A stretch of 64,000 bases of DNA from Sphagnum magellanicum (GCA_021904315.1 CM038910.1:8742001-8806000); one strand, 5' to 3'; numbered from the stretch's first letter, positions 38,408 through 50,675 are shown. The notes: generated by a model not told the origin, from the sequence alone. Numbers and translations: made by a program.

Positions 38408-39299
38408 GGGGAGGGAAGGAGGAAATATTAAATTAAATTAAACTAAAATTGAATCTCCCTCCACCCATGGCCTTGAGTGAACCAGCACTCACAAGAGTGC
38501 CATGGTAAAATTCTCAAAATTCATTTCAATTATTTCTAAATATTACAAATATCCCATGCATGCTTAGAGTAAATCAGAGTCTACGTGTTCAAATCAAATC
38601 TAACATTGTTCAAATTAGGGTTTAATATGGCCACTCAGAGGTCTCACTCCAACATTGCCTCTTTCATAATTGTTTGATTTTGTCATAGGTTTTATAAGAG
38701 AACATATCACCAATAGAGAAACTGTCAGCCAAGGCTGCAGCATTCCATGCATGTATGTAACAAAAAGCTACAAAATAGGAAATTTTAAAAGGGACTTACT
38801 TGCAAAATAATAAGTACTTTAGCAACCACCATCCATCCATGGTGACTTCATCACAACAACTCCACAAATCCAAAATATAGGCACACAATTCTATTCAACC
38901 TGAAAAAGCTGAAACAAAAAACACACACACATGCACACAAATCAAAATCAAAATCAAAATGTTGCTTCCAACTCACATGCATATCGTGTTTTCCTTCTTA
39001 AAAATCTTGATAAGTTGGGCGGGGGCGAGGGGTGCCTCTCAAGTTCTAAATTTATTTTTTTATTGCAACGAGTCTCTTAAATTGGAGCTTCTTACATTAA
39101 AAAAATTAGTTTGGAGACTTCCAAAATAGATTTTTTTTTTGTCCCATTACACAAAAGAACACAATTGTTTTCCACAACCCCCCCCCAACACATATACAAT
39201 TTTTTTTGTAATAAGTGGTTTTAGTTGTTCTTATAAAAATGAGAAAGAAAGACTCATGTGACAAAGTTGAACAAGACTCTTAATTTATAAACTCCTTGT

Positions 39300-39332
39300 G
39301 GGGGAGGGGGGGAAGGGGGTGGGTTTGAGGGC
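39300..39332 (+). repeat. G-rich motif with GGGTTTGAGGGC
   Basis: Four or more G tracts in 33 bp followed by GGGTTTGAGGGC, the same 12-mer found at 38374-38385. G-quadruplex formation is plausible. Other plus-strand G-tract clusters lie at 39017-39033, 39968-39997 and 40479-40502. Confidence 0.8.
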
Positions 39333-40277
39333 TTTACACCAATGTTGGCAAGTTTTGGGATTTAGGTAGGTTCAACAACTTCACATTAAGGTCTAAGGTC
39401 CCTAGATTGGAGGTTTCAAGTTTTGTTGGAATTATCATGAAAACCTAACCGGGTAATTGACCTTTTTTTTCAAAACTAAAATAAAACTTGAACAAAGGGT
39501 GCTGACTTGTTTTAAACAAGTTCAAATTCTCTAGGTAAATAATTACAAGTTTATAAAAGAAAAACGTACATATTAAGTCTTACATTTTAAGCAAGTTATT
39601 GCATTTGATTAATTTAACATAATTAATATTATCACATAAACTTTATTTTGAACTAAGTGCATTTAGTTGAAAAAAATTATATAACACCTCCAAAAAAACA
39701 AAAAAAAAAAAAGGTTTAATTATGTTTAATGAAGATGGAAGTGGACTTGATGTTAAACCAAATCAATTCTAAGTTCTTTGTTGAAAATGATCGGAGCCAA
39801 AAGATTTAGAAATCCAAAGAATTGGTCTCAAGATTGGATCAAAGGTTTCATTAAAAAAAACAAAAAAAATTAAAATTAAAATCAAGATCGAATATTACTT
39901 TTGAAATCAAGAACTAGACAACCCTACTTTACACATCATAAAGATTAGGCGGGCTTTTTCAAAACGAGGGGGTGGGGAGGGGGTGGCGGGAGGGGGAGAC
40001 TTCAAAAAACTTTGATGTTCCTTTGCAAAAAATAGGGGAACTTTTTGGACAAATGAGAAGAATCTCATATTTTCATGGATGACGGGATGGATGACGGGAC
40101 GCACGGATTCAGGGGAGGCTTCATTTCTCATCCCGACGTCCTTTAATATATGTAATAATAGGAACGAATCCGAACTCACCTGCAGCGACAAAGAATCCAT
40201 GCCCAAAACCACATGCACACACGTGAATAACAAAGACAAATAGTGTCAACCACCATACCTTCTAAGCCTGCTGAGCA

Positions 40278-40352
40278 TGGCTGGACCAGTTCGGGCCAGA
40301 GTGAACCCAGCACCCACCAGTGCACCAGTTGGCCATTCTGTCCATCCAGTGG
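40278..40352 (-). repeat. Diverged third copy of the 8.5-kb / 49.6-kb dispersed repeat
   Basis: On the minus strand CCACTGGATGGACAG, then GGTGGGTGCTG and TTCACTCTGGCCC follow in the same order as in the copy at 8462-8659 (CCAGTGGATGGACGG, GGTGGGTGCTG, ATCACTCTGGGCC), with an extra ~11 bp between the first two blocks. Only the central 75 bp match. Confidence 0.5.
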
Positions 40353-40429
40353 GCTGCAGTTTTTCATCTGCCTCCTGACCCTGTGTTAACCAATGCTACC
40401 ACAGTTAACCTTTTTGGCTGCTGATCTTG

Positions 40430-40470
40430 GATTTTATTTTATTTTTATTTTATTTTATTTTATTTTTTAG
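40430..40470. repeat. TTTTA pentanucleotide microsatellite
   Basis: About seven units of ATTTT/TTTTA with one longer T run, immediately before the G-rich motif at 40479. Confidence 0.9.
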
Positions 40471-40645
40471 GAAGAAAAGGGGGGGGTGGGGTTTGAGGGG
40501 GGTTTTAATCCCAACCTGACCATACTACCTTCCCACCTAGCTACTTTGACAGCGTAGCTACCTTACTAAGCTAGGTACCTTATCGACCTACATCTACGTC
40601 CTACCTACCAACTAACAACCAACCCCTACCTACTACCTACCCTTG

Positions 40646-41566
40646 CTAAACCTCTAACTCTTGGCAAGACATCTATCTTTTTTTGGCTAGACTTTTGACT
40701 TTTGGCCAAAATAAAATAAAATTGGGGGTTAAATTTCTAACTCTTGGCAAAACATTTATCTTTTTTTGGCTAAACTTTTAAACTCATGGTAAAATATTTT
40801 ATCTTTTTTGGCTAAATTTCTACCTCTTGGCGAAACATCTATATTTTCTTGGCTAAATCTCTAACTATTGGTAAAACCTCTATTTTGTCTTGGCTAAACT
40901 TTTAACTATTGACAAAACCTTCATCTTTTTTGGCTAAACTTTTAACTTTCGACAAAACCTCTATCTTTTCTAGTTAAAATTTTTAATTCTTGAAAAAACC
41001 TCTTACTTTTGTAGGCTAAACCTCTAACTCTTGGCATCTTTTTTTGGTTAACACTCTAATTACAAACAAAACCTTTATCTTTTCCTATTTAACTTTTAAT
41101 TATTAGCAAATATGTTTTTTTTCATGGCTAAACCATTAAATCTCAATAAAACTTTTATTTTTTCTTGGTTAAACCTTTATTTTTTAAGCAAAACCTCTTT
41201 CTTTTCTTTGTTAAACTTTTATGTCTTGGCAAAATCTTTTTCTCTTCTTGGTTCAACCTTTTCCTCTTGACAAAACCTCATTTTTTCCTAGCTAAACCTT
41301 TGCTTCTTGACAAAACTTTTTTTCTTTCTTGGTTAAACCTTTATCTTTTGGAAAAACATTTTCATCTTCTTGGTGAAATTGTTACTTCATGGCAAAACCT
41401 TTTTCATTTCTTGGTTAAAACATTTTACTTCTTGACAAAGCTTCTACATCTTTATGGTTAAACCTCTATCTTTTAACAAAACCTCTACACTTTCATGACT
41501 AAGCCTTTACCTCTAAAAAAAACCTTTATGTATTCTTGGTTAAACCTTTACATCTCAACAAATAAC
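40646..41566 (+). repeat. Minisatellite, about 23 units of about 40 bp
   Basis: The unit is roughly CTAAACCTTTAACTCTTGGC followed by AAAACCTCTATCTTTTCTTGG. I can mark about 23 successive units, each differing from its neighbours by several substitutions and small length changes. Unit 2 is interrupted by AAAATAAAATAAAATTGGGGG. An open frame at 41165-41461 is a by-product of the 3'-half units and begins with a non-ATG codon, so it is not called a gene. Confidence 0.9.
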
Positions 41567-42377
41567 TATGATTTTTTCACCTTGTTCTACTAATTCTATT
41601 GAATGCTAAATTGGATTTTGGGGAGGAATTTTTCATTTAGACATATATGGAACAAGACAATCATTTTATCTCTTTGGAAGGAAAATGGAGAAGTCTCGAC
41701 TTGGAAAGTTTATACAAAAGGTAATAAACATACATCCTCTTCCACTATTTTTTAAAATTAATTAGCTTTAAAATGTAAGGCATAATTAACTCAAATAAAA
41801 TTTTGATATTTTGCAATAACATATGTTTTTACAAATGGTAGGGTTGATGGCATCTAACATTAGGATTATTTAGGGTTTGAGTATAAATTTTAAGGTCAAT
41901 TAACTTTAGACTATATAAGGTTGATTATTCTTCCACTCATTAGTTTTTTTCCATTTTATGAGCTTTAATTCATTACATAATTAGCTATTATAAAATCTTT
42001 ATTTTTTCCATTTATATATTTTTGTATAGATATTGAGGTTGAAAGCATCTACTAATAGGATTATTCAAGGCTTTGAATTTAAGGATTTAATGAAATGTGT
42101 GTCGATTTATTTAAGGTTTTGTTTTCAAGTTAGACTAGGACTCCCTTGAATATTGCATCATATTTTAACATAAATGACATGTTTTTTTTTCTCTTGATCA
42201 TTTCTCTTAATTTTTCTTATGTTTTGTTTAGTTTAAGAAATTTCACTTTCCTTGAATGGCTTGAACAAGGTCATCAATTTGCATTAGGAATGTTCCATGT
42301 TTGAGATATGAATTTTGAACTTTGATTTACCAACAAATAATTTAGATTTAAAAAATAATGTGGATATTACATTTTGT

Positions 42378-42626
42378 GCCACCCATAGACAATTTGGATT
42401 ATAAATTGTCAAGCAAGTATTGCATTTTTATCTCCCATATGCAATGTGTTTTTTACACCACCATGCATGTATTTTATTTTTGCCTTCATAGGCAATGTGT
42501 ATTTTCCATCACAGTGTAGGTATTGTAATCATAGTTCTCACATACAATGTGGATTTTAGACTATCATGTGGGTATAGTATTTATGGTACCCACAAATAGT
42601 GTGAATTTAAGATAGACATGATGGTA
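42378..42626 (+). repeat. Degenerate tandem repeat, about 53-bp unit
   Basis: About five successive units share a CCCATANNCAATGTG-like block, then ATTTT, then a CATGTRGGTATTGTA-like block. The copies are strongly diverged. Confidence 0.65.
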
Positions 42627-45600
42627 GGGTTTAGGGTTTAGGATATGAAGACCTCAATGGAATGGAACATACATAAAAAATTTCATCACAAAAGGATGTC
42701 AAGCATTCGACTATTAAGAACCCCTCGAGCATACATGGTATGCATCAATGCCTTTGTTTTTTATTTTCAAATTTACTTTGTACATGGATAGATTACATTT
42801 TTTTCTTTAATTTTTGTTTATTTAAGTACTAATGCAAGTATGGACTAGATGACCATCATGATGGCCCCACCCACTCGATATATCAAGCGAGGTTATTTAG
42901 CCTCATTCTCAATTAATAGACTTTACACATGACCCGATGTAGTGGAAATATATTTCTACCATTAAATCACATATGCGAGCGAATGGGCCATGGGTCATGG
43001 ATCACCTACACATGGCCAAAATGACCCCAGATCTATTGCTTATGTGTCTTTTTACACCCCATGAATGACACGAGAAAATTCAATATGTTATCATTTCCAA
43101 TTTGTCATGTTTTATCATTTAACCTTTATCTTGTCTTTTTGTTTTTAAATTACTTTTTGGGGTGGCCATATGTAATTCTTGCAACCTGTATGGTTTTTTA
43201 AATTATGGATGGTTGGCCTTCAAAGAATGCTTCATCCCAACCAAGACACATAAAAAATCATTGAATCATATCATCATGGTGCCTTAAAGCATTGGTTTCT
43301 TCTTGACACAAAGGGTCTTAGAAGGTGTTGAATTGATTGGTCGGTGTGAAGGTTAACCACAACCATCACACACCATTAGATGCACATAATGGGAATGAAA
43401 AAAAAGGTTCATAAAGAACAAGGCTATAGAAGCCATTGTGAGAAAGAACGTGGAAAAAATAACTTTGATATCAAATGTACCCATGTTGCCCAACCAATCC
43501 TTGAGAGTGATGGTGCCTAGGTGCTGCAAAACCAACATCTTGCCAATGCCATCATGTACCAAGCAAAATATCCACTTTCTCAATATGCATGTTGCGTATG
43601 TAAATGGGCATTGCAAGGGAATAAACAACAAGTCGTGGTTATTTTCACATGTATTGATGTTACCCAAGAAGATATCATTGAGTATTGTGAACATGGTATG
43701 GATCTATTCATGGAGGGTTGGCACCCATGTTTGCATAAACATAACATATTCCAAATGATGGGGATTTCATTGATGATGGTGATGATGAATTTATTGAAAC
43801 ACAAAGAAGGGATAATTAATGTTGGTGACATCCTCATTACAAATGAAAATGAGTTTACTATGGATGGTGTTAGAGGATCTAATGGGAATCCAAGATCATA
43901 TGCACCAATGGAAAGAGCTCTAGTTCATTTGGGTTTTATAATGTAAGAAATCGTCAAAAAATACTAGCAAGGGGGGGTACCACTTTGTGACCATGCCACT
44001 TCACACATGAAAATTTTGGCATTAGATATTTAGAACATTCACCTCACAAAGTGGAATGAATCATCACATCTAGGATTGGTCCTTCAACGTGTGGAAGATG
44101 GGTCAAGGAATTTAGTTAAAAGGCTGAAGGATTGGCATGAAACAATGTTTAAACATAAGAATGCATGTAAGAAAAGATATTATGAATAGATTTCCCATCC
44201 ATTTCATAATAAATATCATATTGGTTGATTATTATTTTTAGGCTACACTCAACATGGCATAAGGGTTGTTTATATTATAGCCATCATACCAAAATCTAAT
44301 CGACACCATCTTTTCAATATTTTCATCAACCTTAATATGCCGCACAAGTTAATGCATCTAGGTGTTGCAATGTGCAACTAGTAAATGATGATACAACACA
44401 CATTTGATGTGGGTATTACCATTTAGATCCAATGTTCATGGAAGTAAAAGAACACATCTACAAGTATTGCAGATTGTTTCAAAATCCACAATTGACATTA
44501 AAAAAAATTTATGGGTATGGCTTGTGAAGCATTTATGGTCTACCATGGGATCTTAATTCTTCATTCATAAAAAATACCAAGGTTTACTACAATACCCACA
44601 TAAGAATACATATGAAATCCACATGGCTCTTATTCATGATTCATTGGGTGATGACCCAATCCAAGAATGCAATACCCACATCATGTTAAAAAATTTATGG
44701 GGTTCCAAAAACTAACACATATTTTCATGACCCACATGAAGGTATTTCACCAAATTAATGGATTTTCCTTGTGCAATACCCACACATGGGTGCAAATGGC
44801 TTGCTTCTTGTTCACAATTAATGAAGTGATGACCAAATCAAAATATGTTAATGCAATATCTACATTTCCCCAATTTGTGTGTTTATTATGTGAAAAACCA
44901 ATAACTTTTTTATGTCTCGTATATGGGTATAATTTATTTTGTTTAAAATACTAGCACCTATTTCATTGACCCATATGTGGGTATTATAGTTGTACCTTTG
45001 CATCATGATGATTTTATAAAACATTGTATAGGTATTGCCTAAAACCACTGAATTCTAGAAATGCAAATGTGAAATTATGATGCAATGTTTGCTAGAAATT
45101 TTTGAACTCATGGCCATGACACAAAAGTTTATCATAATTTTTTTTAAATTACATATGTTTGAATGTTATAGGGGATGATGTCCTCAAACCCTAGCCTCTA
45201 TGTGGATGGAAAATCATGTTAAAAATGTCCACTATATATTCTTACACCTTAATCCCTATCTAGGAAAAAACTTTTTCTAGAACTATGGCTCACATCACCT
45301 ATCCCATGTGCTTAATGATAGATTATTGTCACCTTTGCAACATTCTTTGCATGTTGGTGGGTATAAATGTGATGGTCTTTCAACTGGAAATGAACCATGA
45401 TTGCCTTAAATTCATCCTTATTAATTCCACAAATTTTACATTATAACAACAACCCATAAATACCATGGACACTCCAAAAAACCCTAAACCAAACAAGGAA
45501 AACAAAATGGATATGAGGGCATATTGTCCATGAATTATTTTGACTTCATGAAAATTAATGACTATGCCAAATTCCCATTTTTGAATTATTTTGTTGCATG

Positions 45601-46320
45601 CATTTTTGCTCCCAATATGTGCCATCCCATACCATCTTCGCCCTTTTTTCATACACACGTTAGGTAGTGCAAATCAAGGATTGAAAGTTTTCATCCTTTT
45701 CGATGCATATGTGGGTGTTGCATGGAATGTTCCCAATGGCCCAAGATTGGATGCCCAAGACTTGTAATAATCAATCAAAAGTTAAATGCACCGAAGGGGG
45801 CTTTTGCACTTCAAAATTTTCTTTTGCAAGTGATTGGAAGTGATCCCATTCCGCATGGGCCTTCATGTAAAGCTTGAGCAGCCACCTTTTGATCATTTTG
45901 TGATTGGATTGCATGTGCATCACTTAAGATGCATGTATTCATTCGAACATGGTCTTGATGACATGATCCCCTTTCATGAATTAAAGGGCTATTGGATTTG
46001 GCTTTTTTTATTTCAAGGTTGTGCGCTTTCTTGAATTGTTGTGTAAATAATCACTTCATGGCATATGCAATGGAACATGTGCCAAACCTGGACATCCACT
46101 CCGAACCCACCTTAGCCCAAATCCAAATCTTTTTGAATTATTTCAAGTTTTTTAAAGGTTTCATTTGTTCCCTCAATTGGCCCCTTGAAACAACAATTGA
46201 AATTGAAATCAAATTTTTTTAGTTTACACTTGAAATTATCAACTATGTGAGTATTACAAAAACCCCAAACATTATTTTATTTGCCCCCACCATTTTTGGG
46301 TATTACACAAAGAAAAAACC
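42627..46320. other. Gene-free stretch with recurring GTGGGTATT motif
   Basis: No recognised gene. A plus-strand open stretch at about 43524-43946 (LQNQHLANAIMYQAKYPL...) begins with GTG, matches no family I know and has no splice context. The motif ATGTGGGTATT or its complement recurs at about 44408, 44593, 44669, 44775, 44925, 44973, 45029, 45709, 46246 and 46298. Confidence 0.5.
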
Positions 46321-46382
46321 CAAAAAAAAACCCCCCAACCTCCATCTTTCATAGTGAAAGATGAAGCTTGGGGTTTTTTCTT
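46321..46382. repeat. Near-perfect hairpin with 3-nt loop
   Basis: CATCTTTCA (46343-46351), TAG loop, TGAAAGATG (46355-46363). The stem continues outward through AACC..TC / GAAGCTTGGGG to A and T runs, with three or four mismatches or bulges, about 25 bp in total. It could be a tiny foldback element or a structured RNA. Confidence 0.8.
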
Positions 46383-46675
46383 TTATAAATTTGATCATAA
46401 CCTACAAGTGGAAACAACAATTTAAATCTAAAGTTGAAAAATTTAACCCAAATGCTCACATTTTGTTTCAAAGTCCTAAAACAAATGATGTTTCACAAAA
46501 AGATCCACCAAATGTAAAAGATTGAATGAAAATTATAGTCCCATTTCCTAATTGAACATCCCAACAATCATTTGTTTCAACTAAGTTGAATTCATCGATT
46601 TGGTTTGAAGTCACACTCAAATTCACAACTAAAATAAATGATGCTAATTGAGTTACATGATTGAAGCTAAACTCC

Positions 46676-46936
46676 TTAAGCTTGATCATCTCCTCCAATA
46701 CACATTTGTGGATGAGTTGGAAGTGGATCTAATGAAACAACATGTTGCTCATCAATTGTTAGTTTTGCTAAAACAACATGTTGTTGAACTACAACCATAG
46801 TTCCTTTTGAACTTTTGTCCCCAACGTGATGTAAATGGCATCTTTTCCCACCAACCATGGTGTCACAAATCCTACATTCACATCCAAAAAAATAATCAAA
46901 CTTTTTGCAACAATGAAAAAGAGAAAAAAAAATCAC
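46676..46936 (-). pseudogene. Possible BED-type zinc-finger remnant (hAT transposase-like)
   Basis: The minus-strand frame contains FFGCECRICDTMVGGKRCHL followed by HHVGDKSSKGT. The C-x2-C, GG, R-C-H-L-H and KGT spacing resembles the BED zinc finger at the N-terminus of plant hAT transposases. The frame starts with GTG and stops at 46676, and an overlapping minus-strand frame continues to 46468. No transposase catalytic core is seen, so this is at most a fragment. A chance resemblance is possible. Confidence 0.35.
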
Positions 46937-47174
46937 TTCCTACTTTAGTAGTAAATAAAATAAAATTCAAAGGCCAAGTTTTTTTTTGCATCTTTTATTT
47001 TTGTTGTTGTAGTAAAAGATAATTAAAAAATAATTGAAACAATTACTGTGCCTCTTATCCTACTACAACAAAGAGACACACAAAAGAAAACCAAATTTTT
47101 TTTTTTTGCACCTCAAACTTTTATTGCAACAAGAATAGACACAAAAAAAAACCCAAAAAATTATGTACCTCCTA

Positions 47175-47192
47175 TTCTTGTTGCAACAAGAA
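47175..47192. repeat. 18-bp perfect palindrome
   Basis: TTCTTGTTGCAACAAGAA is its own reverse complement. Related but less perfect copies (TTGTTGTAG, TTATTGCAACAAGAAT) lie nearby between 46990 and 47265, each next to ACCTCCTAA/T or CACAAAA, so the area is a degenerate tandem array. Confidence 0.8.
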
Positions 47193-47457
47193 AACACAAA
47201 AAATAAATAAATCAAGAATCAAACCAATTTTTCTGTCTACACCTCCTAATCTTGTTGTAGCCAAAATTTTTTTAAAAAAATATATATAATATAATATATA
47301 TAAAGAATTAAAAAAACCTCCTAGTTATGTACCTCCTAATTATGTTAGGTTAAACAAGTTGATTAGTAGTTAGTTAATACATAGGTTAAGTTAGTAGGTA
47401 GGATAAGTTAGTAATTAGGGTCAGTAGGTAGGAAACCTAAGGAAAAAAACAAGTACC

Positions 47458-47867
47458 CAGTTTGGAGGGTTAGAACCACAGGTTTGGTCGGGTCCAGTTA
47501 GTAAAAACCAATTCGGAACCAAATCTGATTTTTGGAACCGGTTCTAGACCCAGGACCAAATTTTATACCTTCCTAGAACCGGACCTGGAACTGGATTCCG
47601 GGTTCCATTTATTTATTTATTAGTGAAAATGGGAACCAAGATTTTTTGAAAGGAAAAGACTAGAACTAGGGGGGCGCTAATCAGAGGTTAACTGCTAGTT
47701 AACCCACCAGTTCCAGTTCCAGTCCCGGTTACCCAGAACTGGATCTAATTTTCAAAAACCAGAATCAGAAATGGAACTGAAACTAGTAGAATCAGAACCG
47801 GAATTGTTCTAATTTATTTATTTAGAACCGGGGGTTCTCCATAAAAGTAAAGAACCACCCAACACTG
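47458..47867. mobile_element. hAT-like non-autonomous element (candidate)
   Basis: The left end CAGTTTGGAGGGTTAGAACC resembles the reverse complement of the right end, CAGTGTTGGGTGGTTCTTTA. The interior is rich in GAACCGG/CCGGTTC-type words. CAGTG-type termini are typical of hAT transposons. I could not identify an 8-bp target-site duplication, so the borders are provisional. No coding sequence is present. Confidence 0.45.
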
Positions 47868-47869
47868 GT

Positions 47870-49590
47870 ATATATATTTAAAATTAACTTAAATTTTATA
47901 AATTTAAATTTAGTTATTAAAATAATTTAATTTAATTTAATTTATATTTTAAATTTTAAAATAAATAAATAAATAAATAAACCTAAATAGGGTTTTCCAA
48001 ACACCTCCCACCTTTTGTGTGGAGGGCAGATTCTGCTTGATAACAGGCCCTCCAGAAATACACCCCCAAAAAAGAATTCTACCTGGCACAAAATTTCCTA
48101 AAATATAGGATGGTGCATATTAAGTAATTTTAGGTGCAGAAGGGCGCTCCGAAAAAGGAAAAAAAATAGGAAAAAAAAAAAAAAAAACTACCCTCCAAAA
48201 TTGGGGGATAGCTAAATTAGGTAGTGCCCAAATTGTAAACCCTAAAAACCATGAAATGGTCTTAGTGGACTCAACCCTAGAGTCCTTACCACCAAGTGTG
48301 AAATGCACCTTTTAGGATATTGAAATTTGGAATCAGCACTTTCCTTTAATTTTCAAATAAAATAATATAAAATAAACTTTGTATTCTTTTCACTTTATGA
48401 ATTATTTAATGTGCAAGAAAAGGTGGTGTCAATTATCCCTAAAAATATATTTATAAATTAATTTTTTTAAAATTAAAAATTATTTAAAAATAAATAAAAA
48501 CCATGCTAGCCTTATGTGCATTGTGGAGAGTTGTGAAAAAGTCTTTGGTTTTATAAAAAGTAAAAGGCAAACCCATTCATACCTTTGCCTATTTATGGTA
48601 CTTAGAAAATGTCCACCTTCTAAAAAGAGGTTGTAAGCTTCTTGTAACTTTGTGGTTTCAACTATTTCAATTTAAATGAGTGGAATTTTTATAGTGTTGT
48701 GTAGTGATTTCTTTGTGGCGAATTTTCGCCATTTTTCAAAGTATATATATATCTTTTAAAGAATTTTCTTTTGCAAATTCCCTGATTTTTTTGGCCCAAA
48801 AAATAGCCATGAAAGAAAAAGAAAATCCCCAAAAAACCACCAAAAATCACCACAATTGCCTACAATACTTAAGGGTGCTTAGGATTTTCTAGCTTCATAT
48901 TTTGAATATTGCCAAATTTGACTAAATATACTTATGGATGCTCACCACCACTTGAGCAACATCACAAATTTACTATTAAAAAAACCAAAAAAAAAAAAAC
49001 ATTGGTGTTGTGCATGTGCTTGATTTTGTTAATAACCTTCACTTTGGGGTTTTTCATATTTTAAAACCAACAAACTATTAGTGGGTTCCTTGGTGGAACC
49101 TTTTGGCTAAGACCAAGTGTTGTATAATCCATAATTTCAAAGAACTAGAGGGTTTTCATGAAGGAACTTGCCCCCAATAAAAAAAAATCGTGGTTTTATG
49201 GGGATGGTACTTTCAATTTTAAAAAATTTGTTTGAGAGTTGTTGTGATTACACTTACACATTGCGACCGGTTCTCTTGGATTATTTTTTCTTTTCTGAGA
49301 ACTGTGGTTCCAAGATGAAAGAACCATTCCCATAACCGGTTTGGGGGGGGGAGGGTTTGGTACCATTTTCTGATACCCACACAACACCGGAGTTTACTAT
49401 TCATTTACCTTAGTTAGTGCAAGAGAGATATGGCAATGAGAAAAATGTGGTTATGGTGCATTCACACTTGATGTTAAGTCAGCGTTAAATGAAAATCTAG
49501 GTGGCATCCTAGGTGGCACGCAATGTTAAAATGAGTCATAGCTTAATGTTAATTGAATGTTAGCTTAAGATGAAAAAAAATTCATGGTAA
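47870..49590. other. AT-rich gene-free stretch
   Basis: ATTTA/TTAAA-rich sequence with no recognisable gene. A second GAACC-rich patch with an ACCGGT word and a CACAACACCGG end lies at about 49262-49390 and may be another fragment of the hAT-like family. Confidence 0.6.
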
Positions 49591-49793
49591 ATCATATATA
49601 TCAAATCACTTGATCTGTCAGTCAGTTTGTGACAGTGGGCCAGCACGGGCGGGCTGGACACGGGAAAGATTCAGGGTCATTCACAACAAGTTCAAGCATC
49701 TAGTGAATGGATGGTGTGCTGGTGAGTGCTGAATCACTTTGGCCCAGTGTGATCCAATGGAAATCGGTGTTTAGTAGCAGTTGGAAAAATATA
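49591..49793 (+). repeat. Dispersed repeat copy 2
   Basis: About 203 bp, collinear with 8462-8659 from ATCATATATAT through CTGTCAGT, GGGCGGGCT, CACAACAAGTT, CCCAGTGTGATCC and TTGGAAAAATATA. Differences are scattered substitutions and small indels. Confidence 0.8.
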
Positions 49794-50109
49794 AAGAACC
49801 GTCGGGGCAAGGGGGGGGGACCAACGTTTGTTTGAAAAGAAAAGTTTTTTTAAAAAACCAAAAACATCAACCAAACATTGTTGAAATAACACACCTGTGC
49901 ATTACGCACAGGGTTCACACTAGTAGATTTTAAAGTTCTAAATAACTAGCATGGTAAATTAGGGGGACTCAACACTAAGGTCCGTAACACCAAGTGTGAA
50001 CGCACCTTTAGTGGTGGGGGTGAGCAGACCCAAAAGAGACTGAGTCAGAACTGGGATGGTAACCTTTGGGACATTCTTTTTTGTGCCCCAATTGTACACT
50101 TCTGCAGAA

Positions 50110-50135
50110 GGAAAGAAAGAAAGAAAGAAAGAAAG
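50110..50135. repeat. GAAA microsatellite
   Basis: Six tandem GAAA units, about 680 bp upstream of the receptor kinase start. Confidence 0.9.
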
Positions 50136-50506
50136 CACAAAACATTCAATTGGACTGAGTTTTTTCACAAGGTAAGAAGTTGGAGAGGGGTCTCTCTCTC
50201 TTTCTAGTAATTCATTCTAAAGCTCATCATGAGTGAAGATGAATCTTCTTATGCTTTTTTTTTTTTTTTCTTTTGTTCACCCTAGTAGAGAAGAGAATCT
50301 TGAAAAAGAAACACAACCCAAAAAAAGAAAAAAAAAAAAAAAAACAGCAGCCAGCAAGAGGAATCGGAGAAGAAAAGAAGAAAGATTGTGTGTGATGGGT
50401 AGTAGTAGTAGTAGTAGGTATTGCAAATCTGAAAACTGGGAAGAACACCCATTTACTTGCAAGTTCTGGAATTTTGTTTCTGTCCCTGTTGTTGCTCCAT
50501 CAAGCT

Positions 50507-50675
50507 GTTTTTGTTTTGTTTTTGTTTTGTTCTGTTTCATGTTTTTGTTTGCAATATGTGTTGCTGCTTGCTGCTGCTGCTGCTGCTCCCTGAGTTGTTT
50601 TGTTTTTGTTTTGTTCTGTTTCATGTTTTTGTTTGCAATATGTGTTGCTGCTTGCTGCTGCTGCTGCTCCCTGAG
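50507..50675 (+). repeat. 81/84-bp tandem duplication with CTG runs
   Basis: The block GTTTTGTTTTTGTTTTGTTC ... TTGCTGCTTGCTGCTGCTGC ... CTCCCTGAG occurs twice. The first copy has one extra CTG. It lies upstream of the kinase start codon, probably in its 5' UTR or promoter. Open frames through it are repeat artefacts. Confidence 0.9.

Noticed and set aside
41165-41461. 98-codon plus-strand frame
   Set aside because: It is produced by the 40-bp minisatellite units and has no domain.
40646-41566. CRISPR-like spaced repeat
   Set aside because: Units are contiguous and diverged with no unique spacers, and the genome is eukaryotic; it is a minisatellite.
43521-43946. 141-codon plus-strand frame
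   Set aside because: It begins with GTG, shows no recognised domain and sits in repeat-rich AT-rich sequence; kept only as a remark in the regional entry.
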